A stretch of 64,000 bases of DNA, from NCBI GenBank assembly GCA_029204225.1, contig CM055103.1, positions 56,315,078 through 56,379,077 on the forward strand. The letters are read 5' to 3'. Each line of letters opens with the position of its first letter. Position 1 is the first letter of the stretch. Made by a program: the position numbers and the translations under genes. This document shows, piece after piece, positions 10,459 to 22,800 of this stretch. Source of the DNA: Diphasiastrum complanatum (Eukaryota; Streptophyta; Lycopodiopsida; Lycopodiales; Lycopodiaceae). The notes beneath the pieces were generated by a model. It saw only the letters and a program-made list of their open reading frames with translations, ran no database searches and was not told the origin of the DNA.

Positions 10459-11270
10459 TGTGAAGATTTTGCAAAATCTAGCTTGATTAGTTTATACTTT
10501 CATGTACATATGTAAATCTCACATGTGTGGATCATGTTCTCATGTGTGGAGAGTAGGCCTAATCATTTTAGTTCATTTATGTTGTGTTTGATTAGTCAAT
10601 AGGCCTCAAACTTGAGTTACAGTGAGATAGTGACAGTTGTCACATAATTCTAGGATTGAAATGCATCCATTTGGCCCAATCACATTTAGAGGTGTAGATC
10701 TCAAGGCCAATAACTTTAAGAGGTGCATCACATGTGGACCAATCATGTTTAGAGGTGCACATGAGGCCCAATCAAATTGAAAGGTGGAAATCATGAGGTC
10801 CAATCATGAAGAGAGGTGCAAATCTAGGGGTCCAATCATGATGTAGAAAGACAGTCAATGGGGTCCAATCATTCTAGAGTATTTTCTCTTGCTAGATCAC
10901 AAGCTACTCCTATATGGAAGAACTCATTCATTGTACATATGATTTTTTGAGAGTTAACCACAATTTTGGAGTGTTCTTCTATTTTCTCTCTCTCTCTCTC
11001 TATCCAAGAGCTAGCATCTCTTTCTCTCTCTACCCGAGAGCAAGGGCTCTCTCTCACTCTTTGTATGTGTTTTGAATTTAGTTTTTTCCATGCTAAGTGT
11101 TTGGTTTTAGTGCGAAAGTGTGGATGATCATTAATGAATTATTGTGTGCTCTTGTCTTGAAAATTGTCTAAGAAGATTGCTTGTACAATCAAGTGATAGT
11201 TTCATGTACAATCACACCCACCTTAGAAGATCTAACACATTGATTTGTGCAATGTGTAAAAAAGTACACA
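10459..11270 (+). repeat. LTR with polypurine tract before it and primer-binding site after it
   Basis: It begins TGTGAAGATTTTGC right after AAGGGGAG (10451-10458) and ends GTACACA at 11270, directly before TGGTATCAGAGC. The 812-bp span has canonical TG and CA ends. A polypurine tract upstream suggests a 3' LTR, a primer site downstream suggests a 5' LTR; both together point to tandem elements sharing one LTR, or to recombination. The 31-bp double-palindrome module lies at 10519-10549, 60 bp inside. A CT-rich run lies at 10984-11000. A related LTR lies on the minus strand at about 11515-12180. Confidence 0.65.
10519..10549 (+). promoter_or_regulatory. U3 double-palindrome module, copy 1
   Basis: TCACATGTGTGG, then ATCATGTTCT, then CATGTGTGA: two G-box-like palindromes around a central CATG core, 60 bp after the LTR start. 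Three other LTR regions in the window carry the same 31-bp arrangement. Confidence 0.6.
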
Positions 11271-11282
11271 TGGTATCAGAGC
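11271..11282 (+). other. Primer-binding site
   Basis: TGGTATCAGAGC directly after the LTR end at 11270. About 230 bp of leader-like sequence follows before it runs into an LTR of opposite orientation, so this element has no coding body here. Confidence 0.75.
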
Positions 11283-11514
11283 CACTTAAGGTGTGATGAA
11301 ATACATCTATGATCAAGATTTGAGAGTGAAAATCAAGGCTAAGAGGGTGGTAAAGGATCTCGACTGGCTTCGAAGGGATTTTGGCATCAAGAGGGCACGT
11401 GGGAATGTCACATTTTGATCTCCTAAGATGTGGTGATTGCACATAGATCACATATAAATTGAAAACAAAGATCTTTTCCATCAATCTAAGGCAAGAGCAC
11501 TTTTCTACATGCAT

Positions 11515-12180
11515 AAATCAATCAAAAAAGTGCATTCACACGTGTAGAGACTTGTACAACTGGAAACTAAGTATGAAAATGCCTTTCTCATAGGTAGAGA
11601 TAGAGAGAGAATCCACACTCAAGAACTCGAGTAGAGAGAGAAACCAATTTTGACTCAAAATAGTGTAGAAATCTCAAAACTCCAAAAATCTATGTAGAAT
11701 GAGTGTAAGGCATATATAAGTAGTAATCTAACATGAAGGGGAGTGAAACATGATTGGACCCCTTCCTTTCCTCCTCTAAATCCTATTGGTTGAGTGACAT
11801 ATGGGCCCTCAAGCTGGATTGGGCCAAATTGCTGGATATCTCTCTTTTGATTGGACCCTAACTCTCATGCCAACGACATGTCACACGCCAAATCTCTACT
11901 TGACAAACGTCATAAGCCTAACTTGAATCAAGCTACATCACAACCTACTTTTGGCCTAATCACAACTTGCCATGTGTAATTGTCTCTAATGCCAAAAATG
12001 GCCAAATCACCTACTTACACTTGGATAGATGTCTCTAAACTTTATGTACCCGTAACTCAACATGACTAAGCTATTTTTGACTTTTTTTGTCACACGTAGG
12101 AACATGCTCCACATGTGTGAGATTTACTCATAAACAAGAAAATACAAAATAGCCAAGCTAGATTTTGCTAACTTTTCACA
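11515..12180 (-). repeat. LTR on the minus strand, related to 10459-11270 (left end uncertain)
   Basis: On the minus strand it begins at 12180 with TGTGAAAAGTTAGC, preceded by the purine tract TTTTGAGGAG (12190-12181). It shares with the plus-strand LTR at 10459 the words AAAATCTAGCTTG, GTAAATCTCACA and the 31-bp double palindrome (12120-12090). A TATA-like ATATATAAG lies near 11710 on the plus strand copy. The sequence right of 12190 also resembles the bases left of 10451 when inverted (for example ACCAAAGGATCCACT against GCCAAAGGATCTACT). No primer site is visible at its end. Confidence 0.55.
12090..12120 (-). promoter_or_regulatory. U3 double-palindrome module, copy 2
   Basis: Same 31-bp architecture as at 10519, read on the minus strand: TCACACATGTGG, AGCATGTTC, CTACGTGTGA. 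It lies 60 bp from the LTR start at 12180. Confidence 0.6.
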
Positions 12181-12429
12181 CTCCTCAAAAACTAGCTTGG
12201 TAAGGTACTAGATCAATCAAGGAGCTTGTGAAACTTGTTGAGTGGATCCTTTGGTATGCATGTGCAGTGACGACTGGCCAAGAATCCTTCATAGCAGCAC
12301 CTTCACCATATCCGTGGTAAGATTTCTTTGGTAGAAATCACTTGCCACCTTCTTGTTGGAAAGAGGTGTATGCAATGATGACAAGTCGAAGACTATAAAT
12401 TAATTATCATTTGTAGTGGAATAGAGCCT

Positions 12430-12890
12430 TCTCTCCTAATGCATGACTATGCCTATCAATATTGCACAAAACATAATGACAGAAGTCACATTCAATCTTT
12501 TAACAACTAACTTTGAAATCATCAGCACTAAAGCGATTACGTAGCCAAACAATAAAGCATTAAATTATCAGACAAGAATATAAGAGATTATCAGTTACAC
12601 AACAATCACAGAGATGCATACATTCTAACATAATACTGAACAAAATAAAAGGTAGATTGATCAAGCATGTAGCATGTACAAATCAGATGATGATGAGCAC
12701 AAGACAATTGCGGATAGAAACCACGTACTCTAAACTATCTTTGAGTAACTGAAAGACTCTGTCTGATTGCGCTTTTGCTGAGAAGCAGTAAACGCGAGTA
12801 GCAATACTCTAATAAACTCTGTATGAAAACTGAATTGAGCTAATGCTAATGAAGATCTAATGAAATATTTGATAATTAGCTATTTATACT
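12430..12890 (-). repeat. Dispersed repeat segment, shared with 25140-25460
   Basis: This segment and 25140-25460 share, in the same order, TGCATGACTAYGC, AATTATCAGACAA, AGATGCATACATT, TAGATTGAT/GAAGATTGATTC, CTATCTTTGAG and TGAATTGAGC / TGAATTAAGC. The layout looks like an LTR of a minus-strand Copia. The sequence to 13400 shows no gene. Confidence 0.5.
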
Positions 12891-13402
12891 AAGCAAATAA
12901 CACACTTCTAGTAGGATAACTATTAGGTCACATATCGTAATAGCCAGTTGGCCATAATGAACTGGCATCCATCCAGTTAGGACTTCCTGGAAATTTACTT
13001 GCTAAATGGTCAGGGCAAGTCTGTAGCTTTAATTCAAGTGGAACAATAACTGTCTTTCATCCGATAGTTTGGTGTCGGATGATGTCCGATATGTCGGAGC
13101 CTTGGACCTTCGATAGGAATAGTCGACTTTGGAACTTGAAAGTTCGATAATTCGGGAGAGTCTGGTAGTTCGACTATATGAGCTTTTCCCTTACCTTTGA
13201 GGTCAATAAGCTGATCTTCGATGAAGATGACATTCCGGCTTCAACCTGACAGGATCATACAACTTATAAGAATATAGGTTTTCAAGGCTTGACTAGTATT
13301 AGAATAACTATGTGCCAATCTATATAAGTATCCATGCCTCTTGCCGAGTGCAAGGACCTTACTTGTCCTATCGATAATTCGGCATTAATCAGTAGACTCA
13401 AA

Positions 13403-13600
13403 CTATGTCCTATAACCTAAATTAGTGATTCTACTTACTGATAACAGATTTGTAAAGAGTTTAGGTACATACAAAACATTTAATAGTAGTTTGAATTGAT
13501 CATGTTGGAATTTCAATCTCACAATGCCTTCACCTTTGATAGTGTCAATACTATCGTCACCAAGACGACTACAGCAAAGTTCGCCAGAGTCTTCATTCAC
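13403..13600 (-). pseudogene. Ty1/Copia fragment around the protease and pre-integrase
   Basis: The minus-strand frame ending at 13403 contains the residues F-V-V-N-E-D-S-G, then I-K-G-E-G-I-V-R-L-K and L-L-N-V-L-Y-V-P-K-L-F-T-N-L-L-S-V. The V-L-Y-V-P and N-L-L-S-V motifs are the usual Copia link between protease and GAG-pre-integrase domain. The N-terminal part of the open frame (to 13741) looks unrelated and is probably chance. The fragment ends at a TGA at 13403-13405 and nothing of integrase or RT follows. Confidence 0.65.
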
Positions 13601-13741
13601 AACAAATCGGAAGCACTCAACAAGTTCATAGAATACGTGATGCACAGGAAGCAAAGTGAAGCAGATCAGAACTAATCGTGATGGAGAATATTGTTGGGGA
13701 AGTGTGAGGAGTTCCCTCAGTGCATGTACTGTTGGTAACAA

Positions 13742-14697
13742 TAGCCGAACACAATAATGAAGCTAGGTGTGTGATGATAGCGGAAGCAACAACAGACAAT
13801 CAGACAAAGCAATCAAAAGGTCAAATAGAGAGCGAAAAGCATTGCAAATATTGACAGAACTTGAACACAGAACTAGATAACACTTTTTTTAAATTGATTG
13901 TAAGGAAATACAAGTCATTGATGCAAGTGAGCACAATACAATAGCGAGCGAAATCGCGTGCTCACAAAGCTAACTACAAACTGTAAAAGCTATGAGCTTA
14001 TTACTGACGATTTCTCTGAAGAGAAGAATCAATGCATGAAAGCATCTACTGTGTCTATCTCATCGGATTCAATAATCTGTGTTCTTGTTGATCATTGATT
14101 AATTGCATACATATTAAATGATTTGTGTTATTTACATATATGCAGATGAGTGTACAAGAGGTGGCGTGGAGCCGTTGCACCGTCAGGAAGAAGATCATGG
14201 CTGTTGTCATTGTCAAGTTGGTTATGCAGTACACAGGATGAGCGTGAGGAGGTCGATAAGTCGGGCTTCCCCGATATGTCGTCTAGGTTGGGTCTACCCG
14301 ATAGTTTGTCCAACTCTGATATGTTGGCCATCTTCACTTACTCGTCTAAGTTAGTAGTTGAGCTGCGCAACAATGCAAGGCCCATTTTGAGTCCTAATAT
14401 CCTCTGATGCACCAGGCTTCATCATCCCAGAGTCGTCGACGAGCACGTAGTGAGATTGTTTCACCCCACTCGCCTCCCGCATCTCGTCATCGTACTTAGC
14501 CACCATCGTCAATTGTGCCACTACTCCCTGCTGCTTCTTGCTCTGAACTTCTCATCCCCTCAACCTCTGCAGCCACCCTCGCCATTGATTCCTCACAAGG
14601 GACTTCTTTGACAATCGGATCCTCAATTCCAATCACAACAGCCTATGTCGCCTCACCACCACACACCTCCGCAATGTTCCCATCTACCTAGCGTTTT
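13742..14697. other. No supported gene
   Basis: Short frames on both strands near 14118-14407 overlap each other and lack family motifs. Phrases such as GTCGGGCTTCCCCGATATGTCG resemble words at 13070-13160, so both may be parts of one old repeat. Confidence 0.4.
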
Positions 14698-16500
<1,803 letters not shown>

Positions 16501-16639
16501 CACTATCCAACTCTATTTTAATTTGATCAATGTCTTGTCTTGTACTCACTATTTTTTAGTAACTATTCATTACTTTTTCAAAAAATTTTGCTATCCATTT
16601 GGAAAACCTCATCCTCTAGCAATTTTCTTTGCAATATAT

Positions 16640-17216
16640 TGTCTTCTTGATTATAATATGAAAGTATACGTCTGTGATGCCACCTCATTGTTAAAACTTG
16701 AATATCAACATAAATATGACATGATATACTCATGAAGATATGAGCTGGTTAAGGATAAATCATGAAGAAGCCTAAGTCATTTTTCGGGAATATATCTCCT
16801 AAGTACTTGCCTTGTAATTAAGGACAAGATCTTTAATAGGAAAGACATTGCCTTGGATAACCTTTACTAGGTTGTCCACACAAAACGAATTTTTTTTTTT
16901 TTTGGTACGAAAATATCATTGTTCGAGTCCTGTTGAGATTGTCAATGATCGGAGAATGCATTTTGTCAATGAAATGATAAAGTGTCTATTGGAGGACTTT
17001 TTTGTTATTCATCGGTTTAGTACTCTGTATTATCTGATGGGTAATGGACAAGCGGAATATTTCAATCAGATCATCTGCAGTATTATGACAAAGACAATGA
17101 AAGCAAGTCATTCTTATTGGGCATTCAGAATAGCTTATAGAATAAGTAAAGATCAGACACTATTTCAACTGGTGTATGGCCATGATGCAGTTATGCAGTT
17201 CCATCATTACGCATAG
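16640..17216 (+). pseudogene. Ty3/Gypsy integrase core fragment
   Basis: The plus frame 16848-17216 contains P-V-E-I-V-N-D-R-R-M-H-F-V-N (the second catalytic Asp in the usual S-D-R-G-x-x-F context, here N-D-R-R), F-F-V-I-H-R-F-S-T, G-N-G-Q-A-E-Y-F-N (catalytic Glu region) and F-Q-L-V-Y-G-H-D-A-V. These are the hallmarks of the retroviral-type integrase core, which joins element DNA to the chromosome. A T-run of 12 at 16890-16901 and degenerate sequence before it suggest a frameshift. Neither RT nor LTR is attached; it is an isolated scrap. Confidence 0.75.
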
Positions 17217-17326
17217 CAGCAATGAAATGATTGGATGATGCTAAATAAATGATGTGAAACCAGATTGATGGTAGTTCATGCACTAGCAACGGAAGAAAAC
17301 TAAACAACATTATAATACGGTCCCGT

Positions 17327-17480
17327 TGTTAGAATAAGTAAGTCCAATTTTCTCTTATAGTTTCATGACTTTTCGCTTTTAACAATGTTTTCGAGTTTTT
17401 TACTGCTTATGTAATAGTGTGCATGAGTGCTAGCATAACGGCACACGTAGTGTAAAGTTGGGACACACGTCCCATAACGG
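17327..17480 (+). repeat. LTR start copy, pair of 18445-18552
   Basis: TGTTAGAATAAG at 17327 starts a segment that shares TTTCATGACT, TTTTCGAGTTTTTTACTGC and AGTGTGCATGAGTGCT with the segment starting at 18445. Start words TGTTA and shared order suggest the two LTRs of one Copia element, shrunk by deletion to about 1.1 kb. They diverge after the shared GAGTGCT. Confidence 0.55.
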
Positions 17481-17570
17481 GGATCGAACTGCTATGCAAC
17501 GGTACTCCACAAAAAATAGATTGTGTATATTGTGAAAGATTCAACTAGTTTGATCATATATGCTATATTT

Positions 17571-18110
17571 TCATATTTGACAAATTGAGGCCAATTTTGT
17601 TTTAGACTTAGAGTTTGACTTCTCAAAGTTCATTAGTCTAAATTTCATTTGAATAAACATTTTTTGAAAGTGTGGGAAAGCTAGACGTCGAGTTTGAGTA
17701 GATTCAAATTTGAATGTTGGATACTTTGAATCTAGACCCAAAAATAGTAAGGTTAGCATTTTGGTGAGAAAGCCAAGTGGCCAAATAGGGTTTGGACCTG
17801 TTATAAAAGGATGTAACTCGTGGAGAGACATATCTTCTCTCTTCTCTATCTCATTTCATGCTTATACATGGTTCTCTTGGGTTCTACTATCCACTGGTGT
17901 ACTATACTTGTGATTGCATGCAATTCTATGTGTAAAATTATCTATATTGTTATTTTTGGATCCACACGTGTGAAATACAGTAGCTTGCTGGTTTTGTACA
18001 GACAACAACAATACTTTATCTTTTGATTTATGTTCGATCAAGTTCTATTAGAATTTGCATCTCATTTTGTGTGTAGATGCTGATTTTTATACATTGGTGA
18101 GATTGGTAGA
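17571..18110 (+). repeat. LTR-like piece with TATA box and palindrome
   Basis: TTATAAAAGG lies near 17811 and CACACGTGTGAA at 17963-17974, about 150 bp apart. The same spacing is seen in the Copia-1 and Copia-2 LTRs. No coding sequence. Confidence 0.4.
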
Positions 18111-18153
18111 TTAGCTTCCTTTGTAACCCAAGATTTTTGTTTGGCTAAGAAGA

Positions 18154-18437
18154 ATGTTAGAAGACATTGGAATTCTGCAGAACAAGCCTACTGTGATCAG
18201 GTGTGATAGCCAGAGCGCTATACGGCTAGCTAAAAATCCTGTATTTCATGCATGCATGAAGCATATAGAAATTAAATATCATTTCATTAAAGAGAAGTTG
18301 TTATCTAATGAAATAGATGTAGTGCATTGTAAGAAGAGAATCAATTAGCTGATGTACTCACTAAAGCTTTAAGTACTGATAAGTTTGAGTTTTTTTTAGA
18401 GAAAAGCTCTTTGTAAAAAAGATAAACTAGGGCTTAA
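18154..18437 (+). pseudogene. Ty1/Copia RNase H C-terminal fragment
   Basis: The frame opens with M-L-E-D-I-G-I-L and continues V-I-R-C-D-S-Q-S-A-I-R-L-A-K-N-P-V-F-H-A, then K-H-I-E-I-K-Y-H-F-I-K-E-K-L, the invariant end of Copia RNase H. C-D-S-Q holds a catalytic Asp. A frame change near 18345 leads to L-A-D-V-L-T-K-A-L. A weak purine tract (GGCTTAAGGAAGAG) then meets the LTR at 18445. Everything upstream of RNase H is gone. In an intact element this domain removes RNA from the RNA:DNA hybrid. Confidence 0.8.
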
Positions 18438-18444
18438 GGAAGAG

Positions 18445-18552
18445 TGTTACAACAAGAAAGCCCGAGTTTCTCTTACAGTTTCATGACTATTCATTTTTAG
18501 TAGTGTTTTCGAGTTTTTTACTGCTTATGTACTAGTGTGCATGAGTGCTTCA
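18445..18552 (+). repeat. 3' LTR of the RNase H relic, split by Copia-1
   Basis: Starts TGTTACAACAAG after a purine tract, matches 17327-17480, and is cut by Copia-1 at 18552; it resumes at 24414. The duplicated CTTCA lies at 18548-18552 and 24414-24418. Confidence 0.6.
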
Positions 18553-18836
18553 TGTGAAAAATTGTCAACTAGTAGTATTTTCCTAACTTGAGATTTTGTA
18601 GGCCTATGGCCAAATAAAAGTTAGAGATAGGTTCATACATGTATGTAGAGGCCCAAAGTATGTGTACACTACTTTTGAGGTCACATTAATTAGAGGAGGT
18701 CGAGTGTGGAGCTCTTCTATTGGCTCATAATTTGGTGCATTCCTATTTGACCAAATTTCTAGGTATATGGGTGAATCCTATTGGACCCCAATTTTAGCCT
18801 ATCATAAGACAAGTGGCCAAGAGGCACTATGGCTGC

Positions 18837-18844
18837 TATAAATA
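18837..18844 (+). promoter_or_regulatory. Copia-1 TATA box
   Basis: TATAAATA in a GC-richer context, 284 bp into the LTR; repeated at 24045-24052 in the 3' LTR. Confidence 0.75.
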
Positions 18845-18990
18845 GCCATCTCCACGAGTATGTACACATCTCATTTTCATTCTATTGAATGAATGTTATG
18901 CTCTTTGAAGGTCCATCTTCTTCTCTCTCACTTTTTTGTTCATATCTTGCATTCTAGCCACTAGAATTGTGATTTCTTTGTTGCTATGGC

Positions 18991-19004
18991 TTCACACGTG
19001 TGAA
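18991..19004. promoter_or_regulatory. Perfect 14-bp palindrome with G-box core
   Basis: TTCACACGTGTGAA; core CACGTG is the binding site class of plant bZIP and bHLH factors. The same 14-mer occurs at 24199, 26554, 48985, 54461, 59950 and 60515, and the 12-mer CACACGTGTGAA at 17963, 26340 and 60165. Confidence 0.7.
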
Positions 19005-19205
19005 ATGCAGGTTGTAGGCTCTGAAGTACGGACAGGGACAGCAAGTTTCTGTTTGTGGAAGCTTATGATCAGATTTTGATGTTTAGTTGATGTTTAGTAT
19101 GCTTAACATCACAATTTCTATCATTTTTTCAATCTAGATGTGCATAACTTCCATGGCCAAGATCTTTATGAAACTTTAGCATCTTTTGGATCTGAGTTTT
19201 TCACA

Positions 19206-19217
19206 TGGTATCAGAGC
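19206..19217 (+). other. Copia-1 primer-binding site
   Basis: TGGTATCAGAGC directly abuts the 5' LTR end. Complementary to the 3' end of initiator tRNA-Met, which primes minus-strand DNA synthesis. A 597-bp leader follows before the gag ATG. Confidence 0.95.
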
Positions 19218-19814
19218 ATTAGGCGGCCAAATGTGCAGGTTTTGCCAGATTTAGAAGAGATTTGTGGGCGAGTTTGCTTTTGTAGCATTCCAATCAAGTT
19301 TCTAGCTAAAAATCTTGTTGATTTATGTGTAGAAATTGGATCTTTGTGATCAAAACATCATTTGTATGCATTTCAATTGAAGTAGGGCGAATTCCCTCTG
19401 TACTTATCAGAATAAGGAGACAAAAATTGTTTTGGAAAGAGGGAGATGCAAGATCCAACAAGATCCTATTAGTTTTCCATTCTAGCATATAGTTTTTTGA
19501 TTCAATTTCTTGCTTCTTCATGTCAAAAACTTCAAAATTGATGTAACCCTCTGATTTTCAGTTTGCTGAATGATTCAAGAGTGTATTTCAATCTTAGGAG
19601 TGAGGGAAAAGCAAGTATATTGAGGTTTGGTCTTGGTTTGATCAAGAAATCATAAAACTAGTGGCTAAAATTAAGGAAAAAGTGAGGAAAAGAGAGAAAA
19701 AGTAAGGTTTTAGGTTCCAAATCTTTGTGATTTCTTCTTGTGTTTCATTTGTTGATTCAAGAGAGTGCTTAGTGCATTGGAACAGGTCAAAGATCAGAGA
19801 TCAATCATTGCAAC

Positions 19815-22800
19815 ATGGCTACAAATGGAGGCTACATGTTGGAAAGCAATGATAGGCTTACCTCCCTCAACTATTCTACTTGGAAAGTAAGGATGGAGTC
19901 TTTGCTTGAGATGAATGAGTTGATGGATATTGTTGTAGGTGTGGAGGAGAGACCTTTGGCACCTCAAGAACAATTGAGGTATGACAAGAGGGCAAAGAAA
20001 GCCCTTCACATGATCAAGATGAATGTGACAAATGAGCTTATCAAAGAGGTTGGTAAGTGCACATCATCTAGTGAAGCTTGGGAAGCCTTGAAGAAGGTTT
20101 ATGAATCCAAGTCTACTTCTAGAGTGTTGACTTTAAGAAGGCAAATCTTTTCTTGTATGCAAAAGAAGAGTGAGAATGGACATGCTTTTGTTTTGAGAGT
20201 TAAAGCATTGAATGATGAGTTAGCATGCATTAATGATGGCATAAATAATGAGGAGCTTGTTCAAGTGATTCTCAATGGCTTGTTGGATGATCATGCTAAT
20301 CTTGTTCAAAGTTATGCTATCCAAAAATGTTTACCAAGTGTTGGAGACTTGCAAGAGGTCTTGTTGGCTGAAGAATTCAGGTTGCAAGCAAGAGTGGGAG
20401 CATCTTCTACATCTCAAGGAGGAGAAGAGGAGGCAATGTTCTCTAAAGGCAAGTTCAAGGGCAAAGGTAAAAGCAATTGGTCTAAAGGGCAAGACCAAGG
20501 TGAGCACTCTACTTTTGGCAAAAAGAAGGATAGATCTAAGCTAAAATGTTTCTATTGTGGAGTCAAAGGGCATTTTGCTAGTGATTGTTTTAAGAAAAAG
20601 AGGGATCAAGGGGAAAAGCAAACCAATCTAACTATTGATGAGGGTGGGGATGAGCTTCTTTCAAATGATGCTTTTGTTATGTCATCTTGCTTGTTGGCTA
20701 ATCATGGAGACATTGATCCTTGGTGGATTGATAGTGGAGCCACTTCTCATATGACATATCATAAAGAGTATTTTTCATCTTTAATGGCATTTGATGGTGA
20801 TAGGAAGGTAATCTATACCGCAAATGATGGTGAGTGTGCAATCAAGGGGATTGGCACAATTCCTATTTCACTTTCTACAAATAGGAATATAGAATTGAAA
20901 GATGTTTTGCTCATTCCATCCATTACCAAGAACTTACTTAGTGTAAGCCAAATGCTTGACAAAGGATTCAAAGTTGAGTTTGATGGTGATGCTTGCTTGA
21001 TCAAAAAGGGGTGTAGTATCATTGCAAAAGGGAAAAGGCAAGGGAAATTGTTCAAGCTTGATGCATGTGTTGTTGCTAACCAAGTTGGATGCATGGCAAA
21101 TGAACAAATGTCAATTCAAGAGGTATGGCATAAAAGGATGGGACATCTCAACTACAAGGCCTTGGAGGTAATAGCCAAAAAGGAGGTAGTAAGGGGACTT
21201 CCCAAGTCTCTTACTTGCTTGAATCATGTTTGTGAAGAATGTGCTTTGTCTAAATCACATAGATTGCCATATACTAGATCTATATCTAGATCTAAGATGC
21301 CTTTTTCTCTCTTGCATTCGGATATTCATGGTGTTACTACAATTAGCAATGGAGGTGCTAAGATGTATGTAACTTTCATTGATGATTTTAGTAGATTTTG
21401 TTGGGTTTATCTACTAAAGAGCAAGGATGAGGTGTTTGATGTGTTTGTCAAGTTCAAAGTTGCTATTGAGACTCAATTTACAACCAAAATCAAATGCTTG
21501 AGGAGCGACAATGGTGGTGAATACATTTCTAACAAATTCAAAGCCTTTTGCGATGAGCATGGGATCAAGAGGGAGTACACATGTCCAAGAACACCACAAC
21601 AAAATGGAGTGGCCGAGAGGAAGAATAGAACCTTGTGTGAGAGTGCAAAGGCAATGAGATTGAATGCTAATCTTCCTAAACCTTTTTGGAGTGATGCTTT
21701 GTTGTGTGCAAATTTCCTATGCAATAGATGGCCAAGTGTTGTATTGGAAGGAAAAACCCCTTTTGAAGCTTTGTTTGGTACGAAGCCTAATGTCAAGTTT
21801 CTAAGAACTTTTGGATGCATTTGCTACTTCAACATTACTCTTGATGATAGAACTAAGGAGGATCCATCTTCAAGAAAGGGCATTTTTGTTGGTTATAGTG
21901 AAGTAAGCAAAGCATATAGGATTTATGTTCCTTCAATCAAGAAAGTGTTCACAAGTAGGGATGTCATTTTTGATGAAGGTAACATTCCAAAAGTTGTTTC
22001 AAGTGATGATGGTGTTGTTGCAACTAATGTGCTTGATGACAATGGAGTTGATGACACATTGGATGTGGATGTTGAAGAAGCCTCTTCAAGTCAAATTCCA
22101 AGGAGAACTCCAAGGCATAAAGTGAAACCCTCAAGGCTCACTTATGATGGCAAAGGTAAGCAAGTGGTGGATGGATCCAACTATGCTTTCCTAACTTCTT
22201 TTGATGTACCTTCATGTGTAGATGAAGCAAGGCAAGAAGAGGAATGGATCCAAGCAATGGATCTTGAGTTTGAAGCACTTATGAAGAACAACACATGGAG
22301 ATTGGTGGAGCTTCCAAAGGGCAAAAGTGCAATTGGATGCAAATGGATCTTCAAGGTAAAGACAAATCAAGATGGATCTATCAACAAGTTGAAGGCAAGG
22401 TTGGTGGCTAAAGGTTATGCTCAAGAGCATGGCATTGACTATGAGGAAACCTTTGCACCCGTGGCAAAGATGGTGAGCATAAGAGTAATCATTTCCCTTG
22501 CAACTCTTTATGGATGGGATCTTTGGCAATTAGACATTTCTAATGCTTTCTTGAATGGTGATCTTGAAGAGGAAGTCTACATGGAGCAACCCGAGAGTTA
22601 TGTTTCTCATAGCAAGCCTAATCATGTGTGTTTTCTACAAAAAAGTTTGTATGGTCTTAAGCAAGCACCAAGGAGTTGGTATGCTAGGCTTAACTCTTTT
22701 CTACTTTCTCAAAACTTCACTATGAGTGAGTATGATCATTCACTTTACTTTAGAATTAGTGCTAATGATGTTACAATCCTTCTAATTTATGTGGATGACA

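Larger units (their letters stand above)
18553..19205 (+). repeat. Copia-1 5' LTR
   Basis: 653 bp, TGTGAAAAATTG to TTTTTCACA. TATA box TATAAATA at 18837-18844; transcription should start some 30 bp later. The palindrome TTCACACGTGTGAA lies at 18991-19004, 154 bp past the TATA box and so probably in the transcript. Confidence 0.95.

Noticed and set aside
14118-14407. Overlapping small genes on both strands
   Set aside because: Three frames overlap the same bases, none has motifs, and the words repeat at 13.1 kb.
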